A stretch of DNA of 10,289 nt, taken from assembly GCA_043817345.1 (NCBI GenBank), contig JBDRGZ010000064.1, positions 1-10,289 of the forward strand, in the 5' to 3' direction. This document shows, piece by piece, positions 1 to 5,530 of the stretch. How positions within the stretch are numbered: position 1 is the stretch's first letter; every line of letters starts with the position of its first letter. The translations under genes and the position numbers were made by a program. Origin of the DNA: CAYSXS01 sp043817345. Its GTDB lineage: Bacteria > Patescibacteriota > Patescibacteriia > UBA2196. Below the pieces are notes generated by a model that saw only the letters and a program-made list of their open reading frames with translations, did not search any database and was not told the DNA's origin.

Positions 1-216
1 CCTTTTCCTGTAAGAGAAGAACGTAGATTTACTTTAGCTTCTCGCTGGATTATTGAAGCTGCTAAAAAAATGAAAGGTAAACCAATGGCAGTTAAATTAG
101 CTGAAATTTTAATGCAATCAGTTGATGGAGAAGGTCCAGCACTAAAGAAAAAAGAAGATGTGCATAGAATGGCAGAATCTAATAAGGCTTTTGCACATTT
201 TGCTAGGTTTGGATAA
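1..216 (+). CDS. rpsG: 30S ribosomal protein S7, C-terminal part (5' end outside window)
   Basis: The window opens in frame inside this gene, and 71 codons remain before TAA at 214-216. The visible residues match the C-terminal half of S7: a VREERRFTLASRWII stretch, then the KKKEDVHRMAESNKAFAHF segment that is highly conserved near the S7 C-terminus. S7 is a primary 16S rRNA-binding protein that nucleates assembly of the 30S head and lies near the E-site tRNA and mRNA exit. The protein ends shortly after the conserved AFAHF segment, as in typical bacterial S7, so there is no added tail. It is followed by fusA, the classic str-operon order. Fourteen bases after the stop, the left arm of repeat A1 begins. 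Confidence 0.97.
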   Translation, partial: PFPVREERRFTLASRWIIEAAKKMKGKPMAVKLAEILMQSVDGEGPALKKKEDVHRMAESNKAFAHFARFG

Positions 217-230
217 AGATATTAAAAAAT

Positions 231-444
231 GTCATTCTGAACGACTTTTAGAGTTGTTAAGAGTGAAGAATCTGGTTTAAATAAAATAATTTTAATATTT
301 TTTAGAAATTGCCTAACTAGTTTTTAATAAAACATATTTTTTTAAAATTGTTTTTAGAAAGTTATGTTTTATTAAAAATAACTCAGAGCATTGAAGAAGG
401 AGATCCTTCGGCTCAAAGCGACCAAAAAAGTCGCTCAGGATGAC
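231..444. repeat. Family A palindromic repeat, copy A1 (rpsG-fusA gap)
   Basis: The left arm at 231-273 starts GTCATTCTGAACGAC and ends GAAGAATCT. The right arm at 401-444 starts AGATCCTTCGGCTC and ends GTCGCTCAGGATGAC. The outer 15 bases of the two arms are complementary apart from one U-G wobble and one A-C mismatch, and the inner 9 bases pair with one mismatch. The element fills the gap: it begins 14 bases after the rpsG stop and ends 12 bases before the fusA start. The centre is AT-rich and unlike that of A2 and A3, and it holds its own hairpin. No open reading frame or clear target-site duplication is visible. It could be a MITE-like element or a transcribed structured spacer. Confidence 0.85.
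321..378. repeat. AT-rich inverted repeat inside A1
   Basis: Bases 321-336 and 363-378 form a perfect 16-base inverted repeat, TTTTTAATAAAACATA and its complement, around a 26-base loop. It lies nested in the centre of A1. The stem is almost entirely A-T. A terminator role is possible, because the left strand begins with a T run that would serve transcription from the opposite strand, but there is no GC-rich stem and this is unproven. Confidence 0.7.
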
Positions 445-456
445 TACATTAATATT

Positions 457-2583
457 ATGCCAAGAGAATATACACTTGAGAAAACTAGAAATATCGGGAT
501 TATAGCCCATATTGACGCTGGTAAAACAACTTTTACTGAGCGTGTTTTGTTTTATACAGGAAAAAAACATAAGATTGGAGAGACTCATGATGGAGCAGCT
601 GACATGGATTGGATGGAACAAGAAAAAGAAAGAGGAATTACAATTACTTCTGCTGCAACAACATGTTTTTGGAAAGATCATAGATACAATATTATTGATA
701 CGCCGGGCCATGTTGACTTTACAGTTGAAGTTGAGAGAAGTTTACGTGTGTTAGATGGTGCTGTGGCTGTATTTGATGGTGCCCAAGGTGTAGAACCCCA
801 ATCTGAAACTGTTTGGAGACAAGCAGATAAATATTATGTACCTAGAATTGCTTTTGTTAATAAGATGGATAAGATGGGCGGGGATTTTAAAATGTCTATT
901 GATTCAATTAAATCTCGATTAAATCAAAATGCTGTCCCATATGTTATTCCTATTGGAGCTGAAGATAAATTAAGTGGAGTAGTGCATCTTTTGGATATGA
1001 AAGCATATGAATTTAAAGGTGAAAATGGGTCAGAATTGATAGAAATTGAGATTCCAGCAGACTTAAAGGAAGCAGCAGAAAATTATCGAGCGGAAATGAT
1101 TGAAAAGGCTGCTGAACAGGATGATACTTTATTAGAAAAATATTTAGACGGTCAAGAATTAACTAGTGAAGAAATTAAAAAAGGTTTACGTAAAGGTGTC
1201 TTATCTAATAGTATATACCTAGTTCTTGGTGGATCAGCCTTAAAGAATATTGGTATCCAGTTTGTTCTTGATGCTGTTAATGATTTTTTACCTTCTCCTT
1301 TAGATGTCCCGCCTATGGAAGGTTTTGACCCTAAAGACGAAGAAAAGAAAATTGTTAAAAAAGCTAGCGACGAGGAACCTTTTGCAGCTATTGCTTTTAA
1401 GATTGCTACTGATCCATATGTTGGTACTTTAACTTTTTTCCGTGTTTATTCAGGAGTTGTTAAGGCTGGTAGTTATGTATATAATTCGTCTTCTGGTAAA
1501 AAAGAAAGATTTGGTAGAATTTTAAGAATGCATGCTAACTCAAGAGAAGACGTACAAGAAGTTTATGCTGGTGAAATTGTAGCAGCAGTTGGTTTAAAAG
1601 AAACAACTACTGGTGATACATTGTGTGATGACAATAACCGGGTTATTTTAGAAAAAATTATTTTTCCAGAACCAGTTATTCAAATTGCTGTTGAACCAAA
1701 AACTAAACAAGATCAAGAGAAGATGGGATTGGCTTTACAAAAATTAGCTCAAGAAGATCCAACTTTTATTGTTTCAACTGATGAAGAAACTTTAGAGACC
1801 ATTATCGCAGGTATGGGAGAATTACATCTAGATGTTTTAGTTGATCGTATGAAGAGAGAATTTGGTGTAGAATGTAATATTGGGGCCCCCCAAGTAGCAT
1901 ACAAAGAAACTATTAAACAAGAAGCTGAAGCTGAAGGTAAATATATTAAACAATCTGGTGGTAGAGGACAATATGGTCATTGTTGGCTTAGAGTTAAACC
2001 TTTTGTTAAAGAAGAAAGTGAAGATGATAAAATAAAGAAAGATAAAAAAGATAAAGGCTTTGAGTTTATTGATGAAGTTAAGGGTGGAATTATTCCAAAA
2101 GAATATATTCCGGCCATACAAAAAGGTGTTAGAGAAGCTATGGATAATGGTGTAGTAGCAGGGTATCCAATGATAAACATTAGCACTACTGTATATGATG
2201 GTTCTTTCCATGATGTTGATTCATCTGAAGCAGCATTTAAGATGGCTGGTATAGTGGCTTTCAAAGCAGCCACCAAAAAGGCTAAAGCTGTACTATTAGA
2301 ACCAATCATGAGTATTGAGGTTACAACCCCTGAAGAATATATGGGCGATGTTATTGGTGATTTAAATTCTAAGAGAGCTGTTATTAAAGAAATGACTGAA
2401 AGAGCAGGAGCTAAAATTGTTGATGGTGAAGTTCCTTTAGCGGAAATGTTTGGTTATGCAACAAGCTTACGTTCTTTAACTCAAGGTAGAGCAGCATTTA
2501 CAATGGAATTTTCACATTACCAAGATGCTCCACAAATGGTAGTTGATAAGATATTAGAGAAAAGAGGTGAGAAAAAAGAATAG
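457..2583 (+). CDS. fusA: Elongation factor G (translocation GTPase)
   Basis: This encodes 708 residues, close to the usual length of about 700. EF-G is a cytoplasmic GTPase that drives tRNA-mRNA translocation and, with RRF, ribosome recycling. The GTPase motifs are AHIDAGKT (17-24), RGITI in switch I (59-63), DTPGH (81-85) and NKMD (135-138). The domain IV region with GGRGQYGHCW and GGIIPKEYIPAIQKG and the C-terminal domain V are present. Domain IV carries a short charged insertion (KEESEDDKIKKDKKDKG) just before the conserved FEF segment. The ATG at 457 gives the canonical MPREYTLEKTRNIGI start. The frame stays open upstream to a TTG at 391, but those 22 codons only translate the right arm of repeat A1, so I reject that longer start. 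An AGGA in the repeat lies 16 bases upstream, far for a normal ribosome site. The stop is TAG. Confidence 0.98.
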   Translation: MPREYTLEKTRNIGIIAHIDAGKTTFTERVLFYTGKKHKIGETHDGAADMDWMEQEKERGITITSAATTCFWKDHRYNIIDTPGHVDFTVEVERSLRVLDGAVAVFDGAQGVEPQSETVWRQADKYYVPRIAFVNKMDKMGGDFKMSIDSIKSRLNQNAVPYVIPIGAEDKLSGVVHLLDMKAYEFKGENGSELIEIEIPADLKEAAENYRAEMIEKAAEQDDTLLEKYLDGQELTSEEIKKGLRKGVLSNSIYLVLGGSALKNIGIQFVLDAVNDFLPSPLDVPPMEGFDPKDEEKKIVKKASDEEPFAAIAFKIATDPYVGTLTFFRVYSGVVKAGSYVYNSSSGKKERFGRILRMHANSREDVQEVYAGEIVAAVGLKETTTGDTLCDDNNRVILEKIIFPEPVIQIAVEPKTKQDQEKMGLALQKLAQEDPTFIVSTDEETLETIIAGMGELHLDVLVDRMKREFGVECNIGAPQVAYKETIKQEAEAEGKYIKQSGGRGQYGHCWLRVKPFVKEESEDDKIKKDKKDKGFEFIDEVKGGIIPKEYIPAIQKGVREAMDNGVVAGYPMINISTTVYDGSFHDVDSSEAAFKMAGIVAFKAATKKAKAVLLEPIMSIEVTTPEEYMGDVIGDLNSKRAVIKEMTERAGAKIVDGEVPLAEMFGYATSLRSLTQGRAAFTMEFSHYQDAPQMVVDKILEKRGEKKE

Positions 2584-2585
2584 AT

Positions 2586-2613
2586 TTGACATAAATAGTT
2601 AATGATATAAAAT
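2586..2613 (+). promoter_or_regulatory. Candidate sigma70-type promoter before the acidic hypothetical gene
   Basis: A perfect -35 box TTGACA (2586-2591) lies 3 bases after the fusA stop, followed after 16 bases by TAAAAT (2608-2613), a 5/6 match to TATAAT. Transcription would start around 2620, leaving a leader of about 20 bases before ATG 2642. This would give the small gene its own expression in addition to read-through from fusA. The region is AT-rich, so a chance match remains possible. Confidence 0.5.
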
Positions 2614-2641
2614 ACATAGAAGATCAATAAAAAATATATCT

Positions 2642-3235
2642 ATGTTTGAATACAACTTAAAAAAAGTTTTTGACTTAGTAAAAAAGACAAATGATAGGGT
2701 AGTTGTAGTGCCTGTCCCGGGTACTCGGGATGATGAACCATATGTAATAGTCCCTTTTAATCAATATGAGGGAATGCTAAAGGATGAGGTAGATTACAAA
2801 TCAATGACAGAAGAAGAGGCTTTAAATAGGATTAATAGGGAAATGACATTATGGAAACAATCACAAAGAGAACTTGGTTTTGATCCAGATATGGATTTTT
2901 TACAAAAGATACAGGAAGACAAGGGGAAAGTGGCTAATATTAGCCCAACAGTTGATGATTGGGGTGATCAAGATGATGGTGAAGAAGAGGAAGAAGAGCT
3001 AGATGTAGAAGAATTAACAGATTTAGATGATGATTTAGATGAATATACACGTAAAATGAGAGATTTGGATGAACAAGAGCCTGATTATGAACAAGTTCCA
3101 CCTCCGCCAGATTTGCAAAAGAAAGAAGAATTACCAGTTATAGATATGAGTTTTAAGGAATCTGATGACGTTTTAGCAGATATTAAAAACAACGAAGAAG
3201 AGGATAATGATTTTTTGGTAGAACCAATAGAATAA
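2642..3235 (+). CDS. Hypothetical acidic protein with Phd/YefM-like N-terminus
   Basis: I do not recognise this 197-residue protein by name. Residues 1-46 read NLKKVFDLVKKTNDRVVVV, then a short loop, then PYVIVPFNQYEGML. This follows the pattern of the Phd/YefM antitoxin N-terminal fold: an amphipathic helix, a VxxTxxxVVV strand, a PxVIV strand and a YExxL helix. Residues 50-95 look helical and charged. From about 105 the chain is extremely acidic, with a run of six Glu at 114-119, many Asp at 121-134, a PPPP run at 153-156 and a Glu/Asp-rich end, so it is probably disordered. There is no signal peptide, membrane segment or neighbouring toxin. It sits between fusA and tuf, a position usually empty in str operons, with a candidate promoter in front and repeat B1 behind. 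Function unknown; a DNA- or basic-protein-binding partner role is speculation. Confidence 0.9.
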   Translation: MFEYNLKKVFDLVKKTNDRVVVVPVPGTRDDEPYVIVPFNQYEGMLKDEVDYKSMTEEEALNRINREMTLWKQSQRELGFDPDMDFLQKIQEDKGKVANISPTVDDWGDQDDGEEEEEELDVEELTDLDDDLDEYTRKMRDLDEQEPDYEQVPPPPDLQKKEELPVIDMSFKESDDVLADIKNNEEEDNDFLVEPIE

Positions 3236-3240
3236 ATTTG

Positions 3241-3339
3241 ATCCCTCACCTTTTAGTTTCATCGTGTTTTTTGTAAATATTTGCAAAAAGTTATTATAAG
3301 TGGTATGTTAGATATGAGTAAAACTAAAAGGTGAAGGAT
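3241..3339. repeat. Family B palindromic repeat, copy B1 (hypothetical gene-tuf gap)
   Basis: The arms at 3241-3259 (ATCCCTCACCTTTTAGTTT) and 3321-3339 (AAACTAAAAGGTGAAGGAT) are complementary at 18 of 19 positions, around a 61-base AT-rich centre. The outer core CCTCACCTTTTA recurs in copy B2 at 5266-5394. The element begins 5 bases after the stop of the hypothetical gene. No T run follows the right arm, so it is not a canonical intrinsic terminator. Its last base is the first base of the -35 box of the tuf promoter. Confidence 0.85.
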
Positions 3340-3368
3340 TGACACAATATCGATTTTAGATATATACT
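3339..3368 (+). promoter_or_regulatory. Strong sigma70-type promoter for tuf and the downstream genes
   Basis: A consensus -35 box TTGACA (3339-3344) and TATACT (3363-3368, 5/6 match to TATAAT) are separated by 18 bases. An overlapping AT-rich stretch could provide alternative -10 boxes. Transcription would begin near 3375, about 70 bases before the tuf ATG, giving a leader that contains the hairpin at 3389-3431. It is the best promoter match I found in the window and fits the high demand for EF-Tu. Confidence 0.7.
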
Positions 3369-3388
3369 ATATAAAGTAATCAAATAAA

Positions 3389-3431
3389 GCTTAACGACTG
3401 GAGAAAACGCCCTTTCTGGGCGGTTGTTAGC
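3389..3431 (+). promoter_or_regulatory. Structured 5' leader hairpin of tuf
   Basis: The inner stem CGCCC (3408-3412) pairs with GGGCG (3418-3422) across a TTTCT loop. The outer strands GCTTAACGAC (3389-3398) and GTTGTTAGC (3423-3431) form nine further pairs with one bulged base and one wobble. The internal segment 3399-3407 (TGGAGAAAA) is an asymmetric purine-rich bulge. The structure ends 14 bases before the start codon. It is GC-rich compared with its surroundings, which suggests selection. Candidate roles are translational control, mRNA stability or pausing; I do not recognise it as a known riboswitch. Confidence 0.6.
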
Positions 3432-3445
3432 AACAAAATTTTAAT

Positions 3446-4648
3446 ATGGCAGAACAATTTGACAGATCCCTACCACACATAAATGTGGGTACAGTTGGTC
3501 ATGTTGACCACGGGAAAACTACCTTAACTGCAGCAATCTTAGCAGTTTTAGGTCATGCTGGTAAAACAGCATCAAGTAAAAGAGTAGATGAAATTGATAA
3601 CGCTCCTGAGGAAAAAGAGCGTGGTATTACTATTTCAACAGCTCATGTTGAATACCAAACAGATAAACGTCACTATGCACATGTTGACTGTCCTGGTCAT
3701 GCTGATTATGTTAAAAACATGATTACTGGTGCAGCTCAAATGGACGGAGCAATTTTAGTTGTTTCAGCAGCTGACGGACCTATGCCACAAACTCGTGAGC
3801 ATATCCTATTAGCTCGCCAAGTTGGTGTACCTTCAATTATTGTTTATTTAAACAAGACAGATCAAGTTGATGATGATGATCTAATTGCTTTAGTTGAAGA
3901 AGAAATCAGAGACCTATTAAAGAAATATGAATTCCCTGGTGATGAAACTCCAATTGTTAGAGGTTCAGCTTTGAAAGCTCTTGAAGAAGCTGAAGCTGGT
4001 AATGCTGATGGTGCAAACTATAAATCAATTTTAGAATTAATGGATAAGTTAGATGAATTTATTCCACAGCCAAAACGTGAAACTGACAAACCATTCCTAA
4101 TGCCAATTGAAGATATTTTCTCAATTGAAGGACGTGGTACAGTAGTAACAGGTAGAATTGAACGTGGTGAAGTTAATCTAAACGAAGAAGTTGAAATTAT
4201 TGGTATTAAAAATACTACAAAGACTACAGTAACTGGTATTGAGATGTTTAACAAATCTTTAGATAAAGGTGTTGCTGGCGATAATGCAGGTATCCTTTTA
4301 CGTGGTACTAAGAAAGAAGATATTGAACGTGGACAAGTACTTGCTAAACCAGGTACAGTTACTCCACATACAGACTTTGATGCTGAAGTATATGTATTAA
4401 GTAAAGAAGAGGGTGGTCGCCATACTCCATTTATGAATGGTTATAAACCTCAATTCTATATCCGTACAACTGACGTAACAGGTGATGTAATATTACCTGA
4501 AGGCACAGAAATGGTTATGCCTGGTGATACAGTTAAAGTTAAGGTTAAACTTATTCAACCTATTGCTTTAGAAGAAAAGCAAAAATTTGCTATTCGTGAA
4601 GGTGGTAGAACTGTTGGAGCAGGTGTTGTATTAAAAATTGATAAGTAA
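3446..4648 (+). CDS. tuf: Elongation factor Tu
   Basis: This encodes 400 residues, slightly longer than the usual 393-397. EF-Tu delivers aminoacyl-tRNA to the ribosomal A site as a GTP ternary complex. The GTPase motifs are GHVDHGKT (18-25), RGITI (59-63), DCPGH (81-85), NKTD (136-139) and SAL (174-176). Domain II begins around KPFLMPIEDIFSIEGRGTVVTGRIERG, and domain III ends in REGGRTVGAGVVLKI, both typical. NKTD replaces the more common NKCD or NKVD, still within the NKxD pattern. The start ATG gives MAEQFDRSLPHINVGT, which matches the family start. There is no Shine-Dalgarno sequence, and the preceding bases are ATTTTAAT. A strong promoter and hairpin lie upstream, and two hairpins follow the TAA, so this gene may be expressed partly as its own unit. 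Confidence 0.98.
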   Translation: MAEQFDRSLPHINVGTVGHVDHGKTTLTAAILAVLGHAGKTASSKRVDEIDNAPEEKERGITISTAHVEYQTDKRHYAHVDCPGHADYVKNMITGAAQMDGAILVVSAADGPMPQTREHILLARQVGVPSIIVYLNKTDQVDDDDLIALVEEEIRDLLKKYEFPGDETPIVRGSALKALEEAEAGNADGANYKSILELMDKLDEFIPQPKRETDKPFLMPIEDIFSIEGRGTVVTGRIERGEVNLNEEVEIIGIKNTTKTTVTGIEMFNKSLDKGVAGDNAGILLRGTKKEDIERGQVLAKPGTVTPHTDFDAEVYVLSKEEGGRHTPFMNGYKPQFYIRTTDVTGDVILPEGTEMVMPGDTVKVKVKLIQPIALEEKQKFAIREGGRTVGAGVVLKIDK

Positions 4649-4657
4649 TATATTTTC

Positions 4658-4685
4658 GGAGTCCTGGTGTTTACACCAGGACTTC
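4658..4685 (+). terminator. Strong hairpin after tuf, possible partial terminator
   Basis: A 12-pair stem, with AGTCCTGGTG (4660-4669) against CACCAGGACT (4674-4683) extended outward by G-U and G-C pairs, closes a TTTA loop. It starts 9 bases after the tuf stop. The following bases TTCTAATTTT are only moderately T-rich and are also used by the next hairpin, so efficient intrinsic termination is doubtful. It could protect the tuf mRNA 3' end or reduce read-through into the ribosomal protein genes. Confidence 0.5.
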
Positions 4686-4720
4686 TAATTTTGTCCCCAA
4701 TTTGTTGGAGACAAAATTAG
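4685..4720 (+). other. Second hairpin between tuf and rpsJ
   Basis: CTAATTTTGTC (4685-4695) and GACAAAATTAG (4710-4720) pair perfectly over 11 bases. After a C-A mismatch, CCAA pairs with TTGG around a TTTG loop. It directly abuts the preceding hairpin, sharing C4685, so the two form a tandem. An AGGAGA starts within its last bases but lies about 28 bases from the rpsJ ATG, too far to act as a ribosome binding site. Confidence 0.6.
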
Positions 4721-4752
4721 GAGAAAGTAAATTAAAGTAATTCACAATTAAA

Positions 4753-5112
4753 ATGTCAGACAAAAAACAAGATATACAAGTTAAGACTGAAACCAATGAA
4801 ACCGACCAGGGCACTCGTCTTAGGATTAAAGTTCGTGCTTTTGACTATAAACTAATAGATCAAGCAACACGGACAATTATTGATAATGCTCATAGAACCG
4901 GGGCAGAAGTAAAAGGACCAGTACCATTACCTACTGAGAAGAGTAAGTATACTGTTAATCGTTCAACTTTTGTTCATAAAGATGCAAGAGAACAGTTTGA
5001 AGTTAGAGTTCATAAGCGTTTAATCGATATATACAATCCACAACCGAAAACCATTGATGAGTTGTCTAATTTAAATTTACCATCAGGTGTTGATATTGAA
5101 ATTAAAATGTAA
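4753..5112 (+). CDS. rpsJ: 30S ribosomal protein S10
   Basis: This encodes 119 residues against the usual 100-105. S10 is part of the 30S head and, as NusE, joins NusB in transcription antitermination complexes. The core is clear: RLRIKVRAFDYKLIDQATRTI, the loop segment GPVPLPTEKSKYTVNRS, then REQFEVRVHKRLIDI. The extra length is an N-terminal extension of about 20 residues rich in Lys, Asp, Glu and Thr. No internal ATG fits a shorter start at the core, so the first ATG is kept. The start is preceded by AATTAAA with no Shine-Dalgarno sequence nearby. In the classic layout S10 opens the S10 operon; here it follows tuf closely and is separated from rplC by an unusually long 418-base gap. Confidence 0.97.
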   Translation: MSDKKQDIQVKTETNETDQGTRLRIKVRAFDYKLIDQATRTIIDNAHRTGAEVKGPVPLPTEKSKYTVNRSTFVHKDAREQFEVRVHKRLIDIYNPQPKTIDELSNLNLPSGVDIEIKM

Positions 5113-5118
5113 ATTGCT

Positions 5119-5234
5119 TTATCCGCCTTCGCTCCTAACGGCACTACTAGACTACGGCGGACAAGTTTCTTGTTTTTAAAAAATTACAAATTACAATTTT
5201 ATTTGCCGAAGCATTAGAGTTGAAGGCAGATAAT
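5119..5234. repeat. Family C palindromic repeat, copy C1
   Basis: The left arm (5119-5165) begins TTATCCGCCTTCGCTCCTAA and ends CGGCGGACAAG; it also closes on itself through TCCGCC (5122-5127) and GGCGGA (5156-5161). The right arm (5202-5234) begins TTTGCCGAAGC and ends GAAGGCAGATAA, a decayed complement of the left arm. The centre is AT-rich. The same organisation, with matching non-palindromic bases ACAAGTT after the left arm, occurs in C2 (9308-9450), so these are homologous elements in the same orientation. It begins 6 bases after the rpsJ stop. Confidence 0.8.
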
Positions 5235-5265
5235 ATAATATATCATTTAGGCATATCGAATGATG

Positions 5266-5394
5266 CCCCTCACCTTTTAACCACACTGGTCGGGATAAAG
5301 ATTATTTTTTAAAATTATTTTTATTCTGGTTATTGTTCATATATATTAGCTGGATAATGGCTACGATGTAGCCAAGTGGTTAAAAGGTGAGAGG
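5266..5394. repeat. Family B palindromic repeat, copy B2
   Basis: Arms at 5266-5284 (CCCCTCACCTTTTAACCAC) and 5376-5394 (GTGGTTAAAAGGTGAGAGG) pair over 18 of 19 positions. The CCTCACCTTTTA core is shared with B1, while the inner bases differ (ACCAC here, GTTT in B1), and both strands changed together, so the pairing is preserved. The centre holds a perfect GGCTAC/GTAGCC hairpin at 5359-5373. Confidence 0.85.
5359..5373 (+). other. Small hairpin inside B2
   Basis: GGCTAC and GTAGCC pair perfectly around a GAT loop, two bases before the right arm of B2. With the arms paired, this would be a side stem next to the main helix. B1 shows no obvious equivalent. Confidence 0.55.
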
Positions 5395-5475
5395 AACAGT
5401 TCGCAGGCTGTTGAAATGATAGGAAAGCAAAAATTTAGATTTGAGAAAATACATATTCCATATATATTTTTTTGG

Positions 5476-5502
5476 TCTGGTTTTTTGTAACCAGATTTTT
5501 TT
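5476..5502 (+). terminator. Terminator-like hairpin in the rplC leader
   Basis: TCTGGTT (5476-5482) pairs with AACCAGA (5489-5495) around TTTTGT and is followed at once by seven T (5496-5502). The shape is that of an intrinsic terminator or attenuator, but the stem is short with only three G-C pairs. It lies 28 bases before the rplC start, so complete termination would silence the following genes unless they are also transcribed from elsewhere. A conditional attenuator is possible. Confidence 0.45.
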
Positions 5503-5524
5503 GCTGAAACAAGTTCAGCATGAC
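5503..5524. repeat. Solo arm related to family A, before rplC
   Basis: The segment GCTGAAACAAGTTCAGC followed by ATGAC is itself a hairpin (GCTGAA/TTCAGC, 5503-5508 and 5514-5519). Its end, TTCAGCATGAC, resembles the CTCAGGATGAC end of the A right arms and likewise lies just upstream of a start codon, here 6 bases from ATG 5531. No matching left arm is seen upstream. It may be a remnant or a different subfamily. Confidence 0.5.
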
Positions 5525-5530
5525 AAAAAT

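Larger units (their letters stand above)
5113..5530. other. Long gap between rpsJ and rplC, composite of repeats and hairpins
   Basis: These 418 bases hold no convincing gene. In order they contain repeat C1 (5119-5234), a short AT-rich linker with an isolated TATAAT (5234-5239) that lacks a -35 partner, repeat B2 (5266-5394), a small AACAG/CTGTT hairpin (5395-5412), a terminator-like hairpin (5476-5502) and a solo A-like arm (5503-5524). The frame of rplC is open back to TTG 5441, but that stretch translates the hairpin and arm, not a conserved protein start. Confidence 0.75.

Noticed and set aside
217..456. CRISPR array or tRNA/small RNA gene in the repeat-bearing gaps
   Set aside because: The repeats are single palindromic elements with unequal centres, not regular direct repeats with spacers, and no cloverleaf or CCA-ended structure is visible.
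1837..2309. Minus-strand reading frames within fusA, tuf, rplD, rplB, rplV and rpsC
   Set aside because: They overlap strongly conserved genes on the other strand, have low-complexity Phe/Ser/Leu-rich composition, and show no family features.
2642..3235. Complete toxin-antitoxin pair
   Set aside because: Only the antitoxin-like N-terminus is present; the next gene is tuf and the previous is fusA, so there is no toxin partner in the locus.
5234..5239. TATAAT between C1 and B2 as a promoter for rplC
   Set aside because: No acceptable -35 box lies 15-19 bases upstream, and the surrounding bases are so AT-rich that the hexamer is expected by chance.
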